The translations under genes and the position numbers were made by a program. Shown here piece after piece: positions 30,866 through 40,196 of a DNA stretch of 64,000 nt. The stretch spans positions 533,911 to 597,910 of the forward strand of contig JAEUKH010000029.1 in NCBI GenBank assembly GCA_016792845.1, given 5' to 3'. Source of the stretch: Myxococcales bacterium. Its GTDB lineage: Bacteria; Myxococcota_A; Polyangia; Polyangiales; Ga0077539. Each line of letters begins with the position of its first letter. The stretch's first letter is position 1. The notes under the pieces are model-generated. The model saw only the letters and a program-made list of their open reading frames with translations. It did not search any database and was not told the DNA's origin.

Positions 30866-33187
30866 ATGGGAGACAATGATCGCCTCGCGGGGCTTGATGA
30901 TCCGCAGCTCAAGCTGCTCGTTCCGTTGCTTGAGGTCGTGTGGTCTGACGGCGATCTGAGCGCGGCCGAGCGCAGGTCGATGGTCGAGACCGTGGCGGCC
31001 CAGGGGTGGCTCCGGCCCGCGGCCCGGGCGCTGGTGCTGCGCTGGCTTGAGGCGCCTCCCGACGCGCGCGAGCGGGCGGCCCTCAGGGCGCGGGTCGAGG
31101 CCGCGACGGTGACGCTCTCGGTGGCCTCGCGGCAGAGCATCGCGCGGGCGGCCGAGTCGCTCGCGAACACGCCCGCAGAGGCCGAAGCGGTGCGCGGGCT
31201 CTACGAAGCGCTCGGCCTCGCGGCGGGCCCGCTCGGGGGGGCTCGGGCCGACGACGCGGCGACCGCGGCGCGACGCGACGAGGCGGCGGTGTCGGCGCTG
31301 CGCGCGGCCTTTGACGGCGACCACGCGGCGACCCGGGCGCGGGTGCGGGCCTTTCTGAGCGACCCCACGCGCAGGGCCTACGGGCTCGACAAAACGGTGT
31401 ACCGCGAGAAGGTGCTCGGGTGGGTGCGCGCCTTCGCCGACGCGGGCTTCGCAGAGATGGCCTTCCCGGGGGTGTGCGAGGCGGGCGATCTTGAGGCGTT
31501 TACGGTGGCCTTCGAGACCCTCGCCCACGGCGACCTCTCGCTCCTCGTGAAGGTCGGCGTGCAGTTCGGCCTCTTCGGCGGGAGCCTCTTGCTCCTCGGC
31601 ACCGCGCGGCATCACGCGCTCTTGAAGGGCGTGGCCCGCGCAGAGACCCTGGGCTGCTTCGCCATGAGCGAGGTGGGCCACGGCTCGAACGTGGCCTCGC
31701 TTGAGACCCTCGCCACCTGGAGCTCCGACGAGGGGCAGTTCGTGCTGCACACCCCGAACGAGGCCGCGCGCAAAGACTGGATCGGCAACGCCGCCGCCCA
31801 CGCCCGCTACGCGACGGTGTTTGCGCAGCTCAGGGTGGGCGACGCCTCGCACGGTGTTCACGCTTTTCTTGTGCAAATTCGAGATGTTGAAGGTAACCCA
31901 ATGCCCGGCGTCTCGGTCGGCGATTGCGGGCACAAGCTGGGGCTGAACGGGGTCGACAACGGGCGGCTGTGGTTCGACGCGGTGCGGGTGCCGCGCGAGG
32001 GGCTGCTCGATCGCTTCGCCGCGGTGAGCGCCGAGGGGGTGTATGAGAGCCCCATCGCGAACCCGTCGCGGCGGTTCTTCACCATGCTCGGCACCTTGGT
32101 GGGGGGCAGGGTGTGCGTGGGCAACGCGGGGGTGAGCGCGGCCCGCGCGGCGCTGGCCATCGCGGTGCGGTACGCGACGGCGCGGCGACAGTTTGGGGCC
32201 GAGGGGGCGGCCGAGCGGCTGCTGTTGGAGTACCCGACACATCGCCGGAGGTTGCTGGTTCCGCTGGCGGGCACGGTGGTGTTGCACTTCGCGTTCGAGG
32301 CACTGCGCGCGCGATACGGCGCGGTGATGCGCGCCTCGTTGGCCGGAGAGACGCCCGACACCCGCGAGCTCGAAGCCGAGGTCGCGGCGCTCAAGGTGCT
32401 CGGCTCGCGGCACGGCGTCGAGACCGTCCAGGCGTGTCGCGAGGCGTGCGGCGGGCAGGGCTTTCTCTCGTCGAACCGCCTCGCCGACCTGCGGTGCGAC
32501 ATCGAAGTGTTTACGACCTTCGAGGGCGACAACGTGGTGCTCCTTCAGCTGGTCGCGAAGGCGCTCTTGTCGTCGTACAAGTCATCGTTCGAGGGGCGGA
32601 GCTGGGTGCAGATCGCGCTCACCCTGGGCGGCGAGGCGCTCGACCGCGGTCTCGACACGAGCCTCGTGGCCACGAGCCGTGAGGCCCCCGAGCACCTCCG
32701 CGACCTCGCCTGGCACGAGCGGATGTTGCGGCACCGCGCCTCGCAGCTCGTGCGCACCGCGGCCGCGCGTCTGCGCAAACGGATCGGCGCCAAGATGCCG
32801 CTCGACGCGGCCTTTCTTGAGGTCCAAGAGCACCTCGTGGCGGCGTCTGAGGCCTACGCCGAGCGCCTCGCGTGGTCGTTCTTTCTCGAACGCCTCGACG
32901 CCATCGCCGATGCGCCGACGGCGGCGCGGGTCAAGCGCCTGGGGCAGCTCTACGCCCTGGCCCTCATCGAGCGTCGCAGCGCGTGGTACCTCGAAGCGGG
33001 GTATCTCAGCCCCAGCAAGGCCCGCGCGGTGCGCAAAGAGGTCGAGCGGCTCATCGCCGAGGTGGCCGACGAGGCGCGGCTCGTGGTCGACGCCTTCGGC
33101 ATCCCCGACGCGTGCCTCGCGGCGCCCATCGCGTTCTTCGACCCCGCCCACCCGATGCTCTCGAACAACGACATGACAGCGGCCTGA
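30866..33187 (+). CDS. Acyl-CoA oxidase/dehydrogenase with N-terminal TerB-like domain
   Basis: 773 residues. The first ~130 are TerB-like (LKLLVPLLEVVWSDGDLSAAER, as in tellurite-resistance and DjlA-type helical domains). The rest is a peroxisomal-type acyl-CoA oxidase: FAMSEVGHGSN, KDWIGNAAAHA, GHKLGLNGVDN, RRQFG, ACGGQGF and FEGDN, whose Glu is the expected catalytic base. The substrate would be an acyl-CoA and the cofactor FAD. Whether electrons pass to oxygen or to another acceptor is not visible. First gene of a run of three on the plus strand; the helicase start is 23 bp after its stop. Divergent from the mannosidase (91-bp gap). Confidence 0.9.
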   Translation: MGDNDRLAGLDDPQLKLLVPLLEVVWSDGDLSAAERRSMVETVAAQGWLRPAARALVLRWLEAPPDARERAALRARVEAATVTLSVASRQSIARAAESLANTPAEAEAVRGLYEALGLAAGPLGGARADDAATAARRDEAAVSALRAAFDGDHAATRARVRAFLSDPTRRAYGLDKTVYREKVLGWVRAFADAGFAEMAFPGVCEAGDLEAFTVAFETLAHGDLSLLVKVGVQFGLFGGSLLLLGTARHHALLKGVARAETLGCFAMSEVGHGSNVASLETLATWSSDEGQFVLHTPNEAARKDWIGNAAAHARYATVFAQLRVGDASHGVHAFLVQIRDVEGNPMPGVSVGDCGHKLGLNGVDNGRLWFDAVRVPREGLLDRFAAVSAEGVYESPIANPSRRFFTMLGTLVGGRVCVGNAGVSAARAALAIAVRYATARRQFGAEGAAERLLLEYPTHRRRLLVPLAGTVVLHFAFEALRARYGAVMRASLAGETPDTRELEAEVAALKVLGSRHGVETVQACREACGGQGFLSSNRLADLRCDIEVFTTFEGDNVVLLQLVAKALLSSYKSSFEGRSWVQIALTLGGEALDRGLDTSLVATSREAPEHLRDLAWHERMLRHRASQLVRTAAARLRKRIGAKMPLDAAFLEVQEHLVAASEAYAERLAWSFFLERLDAIADAPTAARVKRLGQLYALALIERRSAWYLEAGYLSPSKARAVRKEVERLIAEVADEARLVVDAFGIPDACLAAPIAFFDPAHPMLSNNDMTAA

Positions 33188-33210
33188 AGGGCGGTATAAG
33201 CCCGCGCATC

Positions 33211-36177
33211 GTGTCGCGTGTGGCGCCCTCGTACGACCCGCTTCGGTATGGCCTGCGGTGCCTCGAAGAGCTGAGCCGCGCGCAAGCGAGCGTGCCCGCC
33301 CCGACGGCGCGCGAGGGGCTCTATTTCGACCCCGCTGCGACGCTGCGCGGGCGCAGCCGCGAGGGCGCCGCGCTGACCCTGCGGCTCTTCGGCGAGGGCC
33401 CCGAAGACGCCACGGGGTTTGTCTTGCGAGACGAGACGCACAAGGTGTTCGCGCCCATCATGCCCAGGGCGGCCGACTTCTTCGAGGCCCACGTCGCGAG
33501 CCTGGTGTACAACGACGAGGCCGCGCTGATGGTGGGCCTGCCGCTGGTGTCGTACGTCGAAGACGGGCGCGCGCGGGTGGCGCCGCTCTTCTACTTTAGC
33601 GAGCTGAAGGTGAGCTGGCGTGACGCCGCGGGGCAGCCCTTGGTGTTGCCCGCGCCGCGCCTCGGCGCCGCGGTGCCCGTGCCGACGTCGATGCACCTTC
33701 GGAGCGAGGCTCCGGGCGACGAGGGGCCCACCCACAGCGTGCACGCGGGGCTCTGGCGGCAGCTCGTCGAGGTCGAGGCCGAGACCCTGGCGTCGCTCTC
33801 GACCCTCGGGGCCCGGAGCTTCGCCGCGCTCGTGCGGGCCACCCTCGGGTGGCTCACCGGTGCGACGGCGGAGGGCGAAACCGGCGAGCCGCAGCCCGCG
33901 GGGGCGCAGACGGAGGGGGCTCCCGAGGCGCCGATCACCCGGGCCGAGCTTGTGGCGTTGGGCGAGGCCGTGATGCGCAGGGCCCACCCGCGGTTGGCGA
34001 TGCGGGTGTACCCGCACGGGGTGCTCATGGCGCTGCCCAAGGGCGACCCGACGAGCGGGCTGCGGAGCGAGATCGAGTCGCTGTTGAAAGAGGTTCCGCG
34101 GAGATCGGGGCCGTTGGGGGTTTACCTTGGGGCGAGCCCAGAGGCGGGGCTAACGGCTGCGATGTATGGCACCTACCGCGGCGCTCCGACGGCCTCGCAG
34201 CGCGCGGCGGTGGCGGCCTTCGAGGCGAGCCGCGACCTCGTGGCGGTGTGCGGCCCGCCGGGCTGCGGCAAGACCACGCTGATTCATCACCTCGCGGCCC
34301 ACGTCGCGGTCGATCAGTGCCTCGGCGCGGTGTGGCGTCGCCCGCCGCAGCGGCTGCCTTGGGCGCTGGTGGTGAGCAGCACCAACAACGGCGCCGTCGA
34401 CCTCGCGGTCGCGCCGTTTTTGCCCGACCGAGAGACGCCCATGGCGCTCCGCATCGGCAACCGCCAGACCCTTGAGACGCTCACCCTCGCGCAGCTCAGG
34501 CACACCCTCGCGTGGCTCGATGACCCGAACAAGCCGCGCCTCGACGACGCGCGGGCTCGCTTCGAAGACCTCGCGAGGCCCCTCCGAGACTGGCTCCTCG
34601 TGCGCGACGCCGCGCGCCGACAGCAGCTCCGTGACGCGCAGACCCGCGGGGCCCTCGACGCGCGGCACGCCGCCCTCGTGGGGCGCCTTGAGGCCCTCGC
34701 GACGACCCCCGAGACGACCCTGAGCGCCGCCGAGCTCAAGGCCAGCGTCGAGGCGCTGAGGGCCTTCGCCAAGGCCGCCGCGGCGCTGGTGACCCAGTAC
34801 GCGAACAAGCCCGAGACCCACCGCGCCCGAGACCGTTGGGGCGACGCGGTGCGGCTCCGGGGCGCGCCCTTGCGGCCGGTGCTCGAGGCCCTCGGTCTGC
34901 CGTTGCCGTTTCGGGTCTTGACCCGCGATGAGCCCCTCGTCGAGGCGATGCTCTCGCAGCGAGACGCCCTCGACGCCGCGGCGCTGAAGGTCGAAGGCGT
35001 GCTCGATGCGGCGCTCAGGCCGAGCCTTGAGGCCGAGCGCGATCACCTCGTCGCGGCGCGGGCGGCCCTCGACGCCGCGGTGCCCCTCGGGCCGCCGCCC
35101 GAACCTGTGCCCGGGCTCTTCGAGGCGGCCTTGCAGGTGCGCGCGGCCTGGGCCTACGAGCACCGCAACGCCCTCGGCGCGCGGCTCCGCGCGGTGATCG
35201 CGCAGCTCGCCGACGATGCGCCCGCGAGCCCGCGTCGGAGCTCCCTCGTCGAGGCACTGGGCGAGCTCGCGGGGCTCTTTCCGCTCTTGGGGTGCACGCT
35301 GCTCTCGACCCGGGCCACGCTGTCGTTGAGCCCCGAGGCAGTCGACCGCCTGGTGATCGACGAGGCCGGCCAGGTCGCGCCCATCTACGCGGTGGCCGCG
35401 CTGGCCCGGGCCCGTCGCGCGATGACCACGGGCGACGTCGCCCAGTTGCCCCCGGTGTACGCCCTCGACGAGCGCCTCGACGCGCGGCTCGGCGCCCGCT
35501 TCGACGCAGAGGCCATCGCGCCCTTTCGCATGTCGACGCGCGCGACCACTTCGGCCCAGCGCCTCGCAGAAATGCGGGCCGCGACGCGCGCTTCGTTGAT
35601 CGAGCACTTTCGCTCGCAGCCCGAGATCGTCGCGCTGGCGTCGTGCTTCAGCGGATACAGCCTCGACGTCCGCACCGCGCCGCGCTCGCTCGGCACGGTC
35701 TCGCGGCGGCTCCGAGAGGCCGTGACGGTCTACGACGTCGCGGGCGCGTCGGAGCGGGCGCCCGAAGGGGTCGTCAACGCCGCCGAAGCCGAGGCCGCGG
35801 TGGCCTTCGTCGACGCGCTTCTCCGCGACGGGGTCGCCCCTGAAGACATCGCGGTCTTGTCGCCCTTCGTCGGGCAGACCTTGCGCCTCGAACGGAGCCT
35901 CCATCGCCGGGGGCTTCACACCTTGCCCGTGTTGGTGCGCACGATTCACAAGCTCCAAGGGGGCGAGCGCCGCGTGGTGATCTTCTCGGTCACCGCGACC
36001 GAGGGTCCGCCGCTGCGGTGGCTGACCGAGCGCCCGCACCTCTTGCACGTCGCCGCGAGCCGCGCCCAAGATCACCTGGTGGTCTTCTTCGACGCCGAGA
36101 AGACCGCGTCGGCGGCCGAGCTCGATGTGTTCAGGGTGCGGGCCCGGCGACCCTTGCGGCAGCCGCTCCGAGGCTGA
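33211..36177 (+). CDS. Superfamily 1 (UPF1/DNA2-like) helicase
   Basis: About 988 residues from the GTG at 33211; translation upstream would lie in the oxidase gene. The N-terminal ~310 residues are unrecognised. Motif I is GPPGCGKTT, motif II VIDEAGQ, motif III TTGDVAQLPP, motif IV/V region HFRSQPEIVAL and TIHKLQGGERRVVIFS, motif VI VAASRAQDHLVVF. The order matches SF1B helicases of the AAA_11/AAA_12 type. A long helical insertion (~residues 430-690) sits between motifs I and II. It could act on DNA or RNA. It is followed after 13 bp by a small unknown gene. An anti-phage or repair role is possible but not supported by a known partner. Confidence 0.87.
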   Translation: MSRVAPSYDPLRYGLRCLEELSRAQASVPAPTAREGLYFDPAATLRGRSREGAALTLRLFGEGPEDATGFVLRDETHKVFAPIMPRAADFFEAHVASLVYNDEAALMVGLPLVSYVEDGRARVAPLFYFSELKVSWRDAAGQPLVLPAPRLGAAVPVPTSMHLRSEAPGDEGPTHSVHAGLWRQLVEVEAETLASLSTLGARSFAALVRATLGWLTGATAEGETGEPQPAGAQTEGAPEAPITRAELVALGEAVMRRAHPRLAMRVYPHGVLMALPKGDPTSGLRSEIESLLKEVPRRSGPLGVYLGASPEAGLTAAMYGTYRGAPTASQRAAVAAFEASRDLVAVCGPPGCGKTTLIHHLAAHVAVDQCLGAVWRRPPQRLPWALVVSSTNNGAVDLAVAPFLPDRETPMALRIGNRQTLETLTLAQLRHTLAWLDDPNKPRLDDARARFEDLARPLRDWLLVRDAARRQQLRDAQTRGALDARHAALVGRLEALATTPETTLSAAELKASVEALRAFAKAAAALVTQYANKPETHRARDRWGDAVRLRGAPLRPVLEALGLPLPFRVLTRDEPLVEAMLSQRDALDAAALKVEGVLDAALRPSLEAERDHLVAARAALDAAVPLGPPPEPVPGLFEAALQVRAAWAYEHRNALGARLRAVIAQLADDAPASPRRSSLVEALGELAGLFPLLGCTLLSTRATLSLSPEAVDRLVIDEAGQVAPIYAVAALARARRAMTTGDVAQLPPVYALDERLDARLGARFDAEAIAPFRMSTRATTSAQRLAEMRAATRASLIEHFRSQPEIVALASCFSGYSLDVRTAPRSLGTVSRRLREAVTVYDVAGASERAPEGVVNAAEAEAAVAFVDALLRDGVAPEDIAVLSPFVGQTLRLERSLHRRGLHTLPVLVRTIHKLQGGERRVVIFSVTATEGPPLRWLTERPHLLHVAASRAQDHLVVFFDAEKTASAAELDVFRVRARRPLRQPLRG

Positions 36178-36190
36178 CACAGTGCGCCCG

Positions 36191-36784
36191 ATGAACGAGC
36201 AATACAACCGCGGCGAGGTCTGGCAGCTCGTGCTCTCGGGCGCGCCCCCTGACGAGCCCGGCGCGCGCTGGAGCATTCGGGCCGTGGTCGACACCCACCT
36301 CGCCGAGACCTTCATCGAGGTACCCGTTCGTTTTCAGAGCCATTTCGACGACTACGGCACCGAGGCAGACTCGCGCCACGGGCCCTTCATCGCGCGCGTC
36401 GCGGCGGCCCTCGGCATCACCGTCGGGCAGCGCTATCCGGGGCGCTACGACCTCGCCCAAGCCTCGCTCCGCCCCATGCTCGACGGTCTCGCCGCGGCCC
36501 TGATCGACCCCGTCGAGTCGAGCGCGTCGGCCAGCCTCTCGGGCGACCTCGACGGCGCGCGGGTGTTCGTGAACATCGTGCGAGGGCGCTGGCCAGAGGC
36601 CCCGTACGCGAAGGTGCTCAAGCCGGACGCGCGGCTCCGATCGCTGATGGCCGAGGCGTGCGCGGCCGTAGGGGCCCCAACAGCGCCCTCGCACGACGCC
36701 AACGAGGTGGCATCCTACGGGCCCGTCGAAGACGCCTCGTTGGGGCCGTTCTGTGCCTTCTTGCTGGCGCGGCTCGGGGGCTGA
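36191..36784 (+). CDS. Uncharacterised protein, 197 aa
   Basis: The ATG lies 13 bp behind the helicase stop, so the genes are likely co-transcribed. No signal peptide. Features are GEVWQLVLSGAPPDEPGARW near the start, FHFDDYGTE-like acidic motifs and ALGITVGQRYPGRYDLA. No recognised domain. The predicted fold is mixed alpha/beta. The close spacing hints at a function linked to the helicase. Confidence 0.7.
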   Translation: MNEQYNRGEVWQLVLSGAPPDEPGARWSIRAVVDTHLAETFIEVPVRFQSHFDDYGTEADSRHGPFIARVAAALGITVGQRYPGRYDLAQASLRPMLDGLAAALIDPVESSASASLSGDLDGARVFVNIVRGRWPEAPYAKVLKPDARLRSLMAEACAAVGAPTAPSHDANEVASYGPVEDASLGPFCAFLLARLGG

Positions 36785-36799
36785 GCGCGGGGCGAGGGC

Positions 36800-37117
36800 T
36801 CAGGTGCGGGCGTTGAAGCCGTTGCAACCGCCGTTGGGGTTGATGGGGCCTTTGACGAGCGTGCAATGGCCGCAGCTGTCGGGGCCGGCAGATTGAAAGA
36901 AGCGGCAGCGGTTGCAGGCGCGGCTCGGGTCGGCGGCGTGGTCGTTGTATTGGAGCGCCTGTCGCGCGGAGAGCTCGGCGGCTGAGAGGCCCGCGGTGTC
37001 GGTGCAGGCGAGGGCTTTCTTACAGCCCGCGGCGCCCGCCCCGAGCACGACCAGGGCCAGACCTCCGCCGACCCTGAGCAGGGTGCGGCGATCGATGGGA
37101 GATGCAGGGTCACGCAT
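36800..37117 (-). CDS. High-potential iron-sulfur protein (HiPIP)
   Basis: 105 residues with a twin-arginine signal (RRTLLRVGG at 10-18, hydrophobic core, GAAGC around residue 32). The mature part has HiPIP cluster Cys residues C68 and C71 (CNRC), C85 and C98, in CTLVKGPINPNGGC; C82 is extra. HiPIPs are periplasmic [4Fe-4S] one-electron carriers that donate to oxidases or reductases. Tat export fits folding with the cluster in the cytoplasm. The signal could also be a lipoprotein signal because of the Cys at 32. Divergent from a di-haem peroxidase gene with 126 bp between. Confidence 0.85.
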   Translation of the reverse strand: MRDPASPIDRRTLLRVGGGLALVVLGAGAAGCKKALACTDTAGLSAAELSARQALQYNDHAADPSRACNRCRFFQSAGPDSCGHCTLVKGPINPNGGCNGFNART

Positions 37118-37243
37118 GGTCGCGACCCTAACACCCCCCGCGGGTGAGGGCGAAAAGCGATGACGGCGCGCACCGAAATCTGCCACCGTCCGCGATGAAA
37201 ACTGTGAACCGCGTTGCGCGCTCGGGTAGCCTCTCGGGCCACG

Positions 37244-38323
37244 ATGAAGATCTCTTCTACGCGCGCGGCCCTCGCGTCGGCGCTCACGCTCTCGGTGGCC
37301 TTGGGTGCGGCCTGTCGTCGTCGCGAGACCCCCGCGGCGGGCTCCGCGTCGGCGACCCCGGGCCCCGCCGGTGAGCCGCCCTTGACGGCCTTCGCGGCCT
37401 TGCCCGCGGCGGGCAATCTGGCCGAGGCGAAGGTGACCCTCGGGCGTCGGCTCTTTCACGACACGCGGCTCTCGGGTGACAACACCCTGTCTTGCGCGAG
37501 CTGCCACTCGCTCGACCACGGCGGCGCCGAGCCCCGGCGCGTCTCGACGGGCATCCGCGGTCAACAAGGGCCCATCAACTCGCCCACGGTGCTGAACGCG
37601 CGCTTTAACTTCGTTCAGTTCTGGGACGGTCGCGCCGCAGACCTCGCGGCGCAGGCCGCGGGCCCCGTGGCCAACCCCATCGAGATGGGCAACACCTGGG
37701 CCCACGTGGTCGAGACCCTCAACGCAGAGCCGAGCTATGTCTCTGCATTTACATCGGTTTATGGCGCTCAGGGGCTCACCGAGGCCAACGTGCGCGACGC
37801 CATCGCGACCTACGAGATGTCGCTGGTGACCCCGTCACGCTTTGATCGCTACCTCGGGGGCGACCGCAGCGCCCTCACCGCGGCCGAGCGAGAGGGCCTC
37901 GCGGAGTTTGTGAACGTGGGCTGCACGGCCTGCCACACCGGCGTCAACATCGGCGGCGCGATGTACCAGAAGATGGGCCTGGTCGAGAACTACTTCACCC
38001 GCCGCGGGGGCCCGCTCACCGAGGCCGACCACGGGCGCTTCAACGTCACCCATCAAGAGAGCGATCGGCACTTCTTCAAGGTGCCGACGCTGCGCAACGT
38101 GGCGCTGACGGCGCCGTATTTCCACGACGGCTCGCACGCGACGCTGCCCGAGGCGGTGCGCACCATGGGCGCGGTGCAGCTCGGTCGCCGCCTCGACGAC
38201 GCCCAGGTGCAGCACATCGTGACCTTCCTCAACGCGCTGACCGGCGAGCTGCCCGCAAACGCGCGGCCCCCGGCCAACGAGGTGGCGCCCGCCGCGCCCG
38301 CCCCAACGCCCGCCGCACCCTGA
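37244..38323 (+). CDS. Di-haem cytochrome c peroxidase (CcpA/MauG family)
   Basis: 359 residues from the ATG at 37244, giving a lipoprotein signal with LGAAC (Cys 24). Two haem c sites are CASCH (84-88) and CTACH (227-231). Family segments are LGRRLFHDTRLS, GPINSPTVLNARF, FWDGRA, PIEMG and PTLRNVALTAPYFHDGS. Such enzymes reduce hydrogen peroxide in the periplasm using electrons from small carriers. The divergent HiPIP is a plausible donor (inference). The C-terminal tail is Pro/Ala-rich. Confidence 0.9.
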   Translation: MKISSTRAALASALTLSVALGAACRRRETPAAGSASATPGPAGEPPLTAFAALPAAGNLAEAKVTLGRRLFHDTRLSGDNTLSCASCHSLDHGGAEPRRVSTGIRGQQGPINSPTVLNARFNFVQFWDGRAADLAAQAAGPVANPIEMGNTWAHVVETLNAEPSYVSAFTSVYGAQGLTEANVRDAIATYEMSLVTPSRFDRYLGGDRSALTAAEREGLAEFVNVGCTACHTGVNIGGAMYQKMGLVENYFTRRGGPLTEADHGRFNVTHQESDRHFFKVPTLRNVALTAPYFHDGSHATLPEAVRTMGAVQLGRRLDDAQVQHIVTFLNALTGELPANARPPANEVAPAAPAPTPAAP

Positions 38324-38330
38324 GCGTGGG

Positions 38331-39356
38331 TTACGCCTTCGGTTTGCGCGGCGCCCGAACGGGTTTGAGCCCCGCGGCCACGCCGGGGTGTTGGGCCGCG
38401 AGGGCGGCGAAGCGCGCGTCGATGACGGCCTTCTTCTTCGCGAAATGGCTGCGGTTGCTTCGCAGCTTGATCATCAAGAGCCGGGTCACGGTCTCGGTCG
38501 GGCAGAGATCAAGGAGCGCGTAGCCCGTCGAGAAGCCGTTGAGGACCTTCTCGGCGTTGGGGCCCCAGTCGGTCTTGAGGCGGCGCACAAAGATCGCCTC
38601 GCGTCGCGCAATCGGCAAAGTCTCCCAGATCTCGCACACCAACCTGTGCGGCGAGAACGGAACGATCAAATCGAGCGAGGGGTCGATCGCCTTGCCCGCT
38701 TTCACAAACGGGTAGAGCGCGAGGATGCCCAAGGTGTCGAAGTCGTAGATGCCCAGGGTGCGGTACCCGCGCAGCTCGGGTCGCGCGCGCGGCCCGTCAG
38801 GGCTCCGCACCGCGGCGACCTCCGATGCGAAGGTCTCGGCCCACCCGAGGGCCGTCTCGCCGGCCGCTGTGAGGCACGCGACGAGCCGCCCTTCGAGGGG
38901 CGAGCCGTTGATGCGGTACTCTTCAAAAATGCTCTCGGCCGCGGCCTCGATGGCCTCGGCGGGGCTCCACTGCGCCGCGAGCGTCGACGGCAACCCCTGG
39001 TTCGACTCAAGCTCGTCGAGGGGCGCGCTCTGCCAGAGCTGCCATGCGGGCGCGGTGACCGTCTCGCCCCCGCGGGTGATCGTCATCGTGCGGTCGAGCG
39101 GGCACGGCGGCGTCTGCCCGAGCCAGCGGAGCAGAATGCGTCGCGAGCTCGGGAGCCCTCGCCCTCCCCAGCGCAAGCCCTCACGGGTGAGGGCCTGGGC
39201 GACCGCTTGCTGCGCGGGCGTGAGCGTCGCGAAGGGCTGAAGCTCGGTGAAGGTCGTGAGGCCCGTTTCTTCGAGGGCCGTCGCCGCCGCGGCGTTGGCC
39301 TCGTCGAGGTTCGTCGCGTGAAGGATGGTGTGAATGCGGTCTGAGAGCGTCGACAT
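38331..39356 (-). CDS. Uncharacterised protein, 341 aa
   Basis: Soluble, with no signal or transmembrane segment. A helical N-terminus (MSTLSDRIHTILHATNLDEA) is followed by a mixed region and a basic C-terminus (APRKPKA). RGYRTLGIYDFDTLGILALYPFVKAG is the most distinctive stretch. No family recognised. It is convergent with the peroxidase gene, separated by 7 bp. Function unknown. Confidence 0.72.
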   Translation of the reverse strand: MSTLSDRIHTILHATNLDEANAAAATALEETGLTTFTELQPFATLTPAQQAVAQALTREGLRWGGRGLPSSRRILLRWLGQTPPCPLDRTMTITRGGETVTAPAWQLWQSAPLDELESNQGLPSTLAAQWSPAEAIEAAAESIFEEYRINGSPLEGRLVACLTAAGETALGWAETFASEVAAVRSPDGPRARPELRGYRTLGIYDFDTLGILALYPFVKAGKAIDPSLDLIVPFSPHRLVCEIWETLPIARREAIFVRRLKTDWGPNAEKVLNGFSTGYALLDLCPTETVTRLLMIKLRSNRSHFAKKKAVIDARFAALAAQHPGVAAGLKPVRAPRKPKA

Positions 39357-39428
39357 CGAGGCTCCTATGCGGCTTTGCGCGGGGCCTCGAAAGCATACTT
39401 CACGCGCTCGGGCGAGATCGAGGGGTGA

Positions 39429-40103
39429 TCAAAGCGGCGCGGGCGACAACGAGAGGCTGAATGTGCCGAAAGAACACTCCATCGTGAGGCCGCCGCGGGT
39501 GAACATCTCGTCGGTGATGCGCACCGTCGTCGGCGAGCAGATCACGTCGTCGTCGGTGAGGTCTTCGTCGTCGTAGGCGAAGGTGACCCCGGCCCTGAGG
39601 GACGCCGCGCTCTGTGGTGCGAAGCGGTGCCCCCATCGCGGCATGAGGGTGTCGGCCACCGCGCGGGTGCACTCTCGGTTGCCGTTCACAGAGAGGCACA
39701 GCAAGGGGTCGGGGAGGCCGCCCGCGGCGTCCCAGCTTTGGTTCGTGCCGTCGCGCTCGGTAACGGTGCCTGACTGCGCGGTGAGCACCCAGCGCGAGCC
39801 CGGGTCGACCGCGCAGCGCCCGGCGTCGCACACCGAACCGAGGCCGCAAGACCCGCAGCGCCCGCCGCAGCCGTCGTCACCGCAGACGCGCCCGCTGCAC
39901 TGCGGCGTGCAGGCCGTGCCGCCCTCGCAACGGCACACCCCGAAGCGCCCCGCGGCGTCGCAGCTCTGAACGCCCGAGCGCCCGCCCTCGCACCCGCACA
40001 CCGCGGTCTGCCCCGCGACGCAGCCCTCGGGGCCGTCAACGTCGGCGCACCCGAGACACGAGAACGCGAAGCCTGCAATCAATGCAAGTACCCTGAACAT
40101 CAT
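39429..40103 (-). CDS. Cys-rich lipoprotein with C2-like C-terminal domain
   Basis: 224 residues from the ATG at 40103, which has GGAG (40113-40110) six bases upstream; an ATG at 40130 is in frame but lacks this. The lipobox is SCLGC. Residues ~28-95 form a Cys-rich segment (CGCEGG, CGDDGCGGRCGSCG). The C-terminal ~125 residues match a C2-like pattern: WDAAGGLPDPLLCLSVNG, then TLMPRWGHRF and AYDDEDLTDDDVIC with several Asp residues that could bind calcium. Outer-membrane location and calcium-dependent binding are inference. Confidence 0.75.
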   Translation of the reverse strand: MMFRVLALIAGFAFSCLGCADVDGPEGCVAGQTAVCGCEGGRSGVQSCDAAGRFGVCRCEGGTACTPQCSGRVCGDDGCGGRCGSCGLGSVCDAGRCAVDPGSRWVLTAQSGTVTERDGTNQSWDAAGGLPDPLLCLSVNGNRECTRAVADTLMPRWGHRFAPQSAASLRAGVTFAYDDEDLTDDDVICSPTTVRITDEMFTRGGLTMECSFGTFSLSLSPAPL

Positions 40104-40196
40104 GGTTTTCTCCGAGCGAGCCGTCCCCATCGGCGGCGCGCTCAGAGGTCAAGACGTCGCGCCCGGGGCCGTTCTGACGGCGCGTCTCGTTTGGGC

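Noticed and set aside
30775..31170. N-terminal extension of the GH92 gene
   Set aside because: The ATG at 30774 gives a proper lipoprotein signal. The extension overlaps the divergent acyl-CoA oxidase gene.
33211..36784. Calling the helicase pair a defence system
   Set aside because: No nuclease, methylase or other effector is present and the region shows no sign of transfer. Kept only as a lead.
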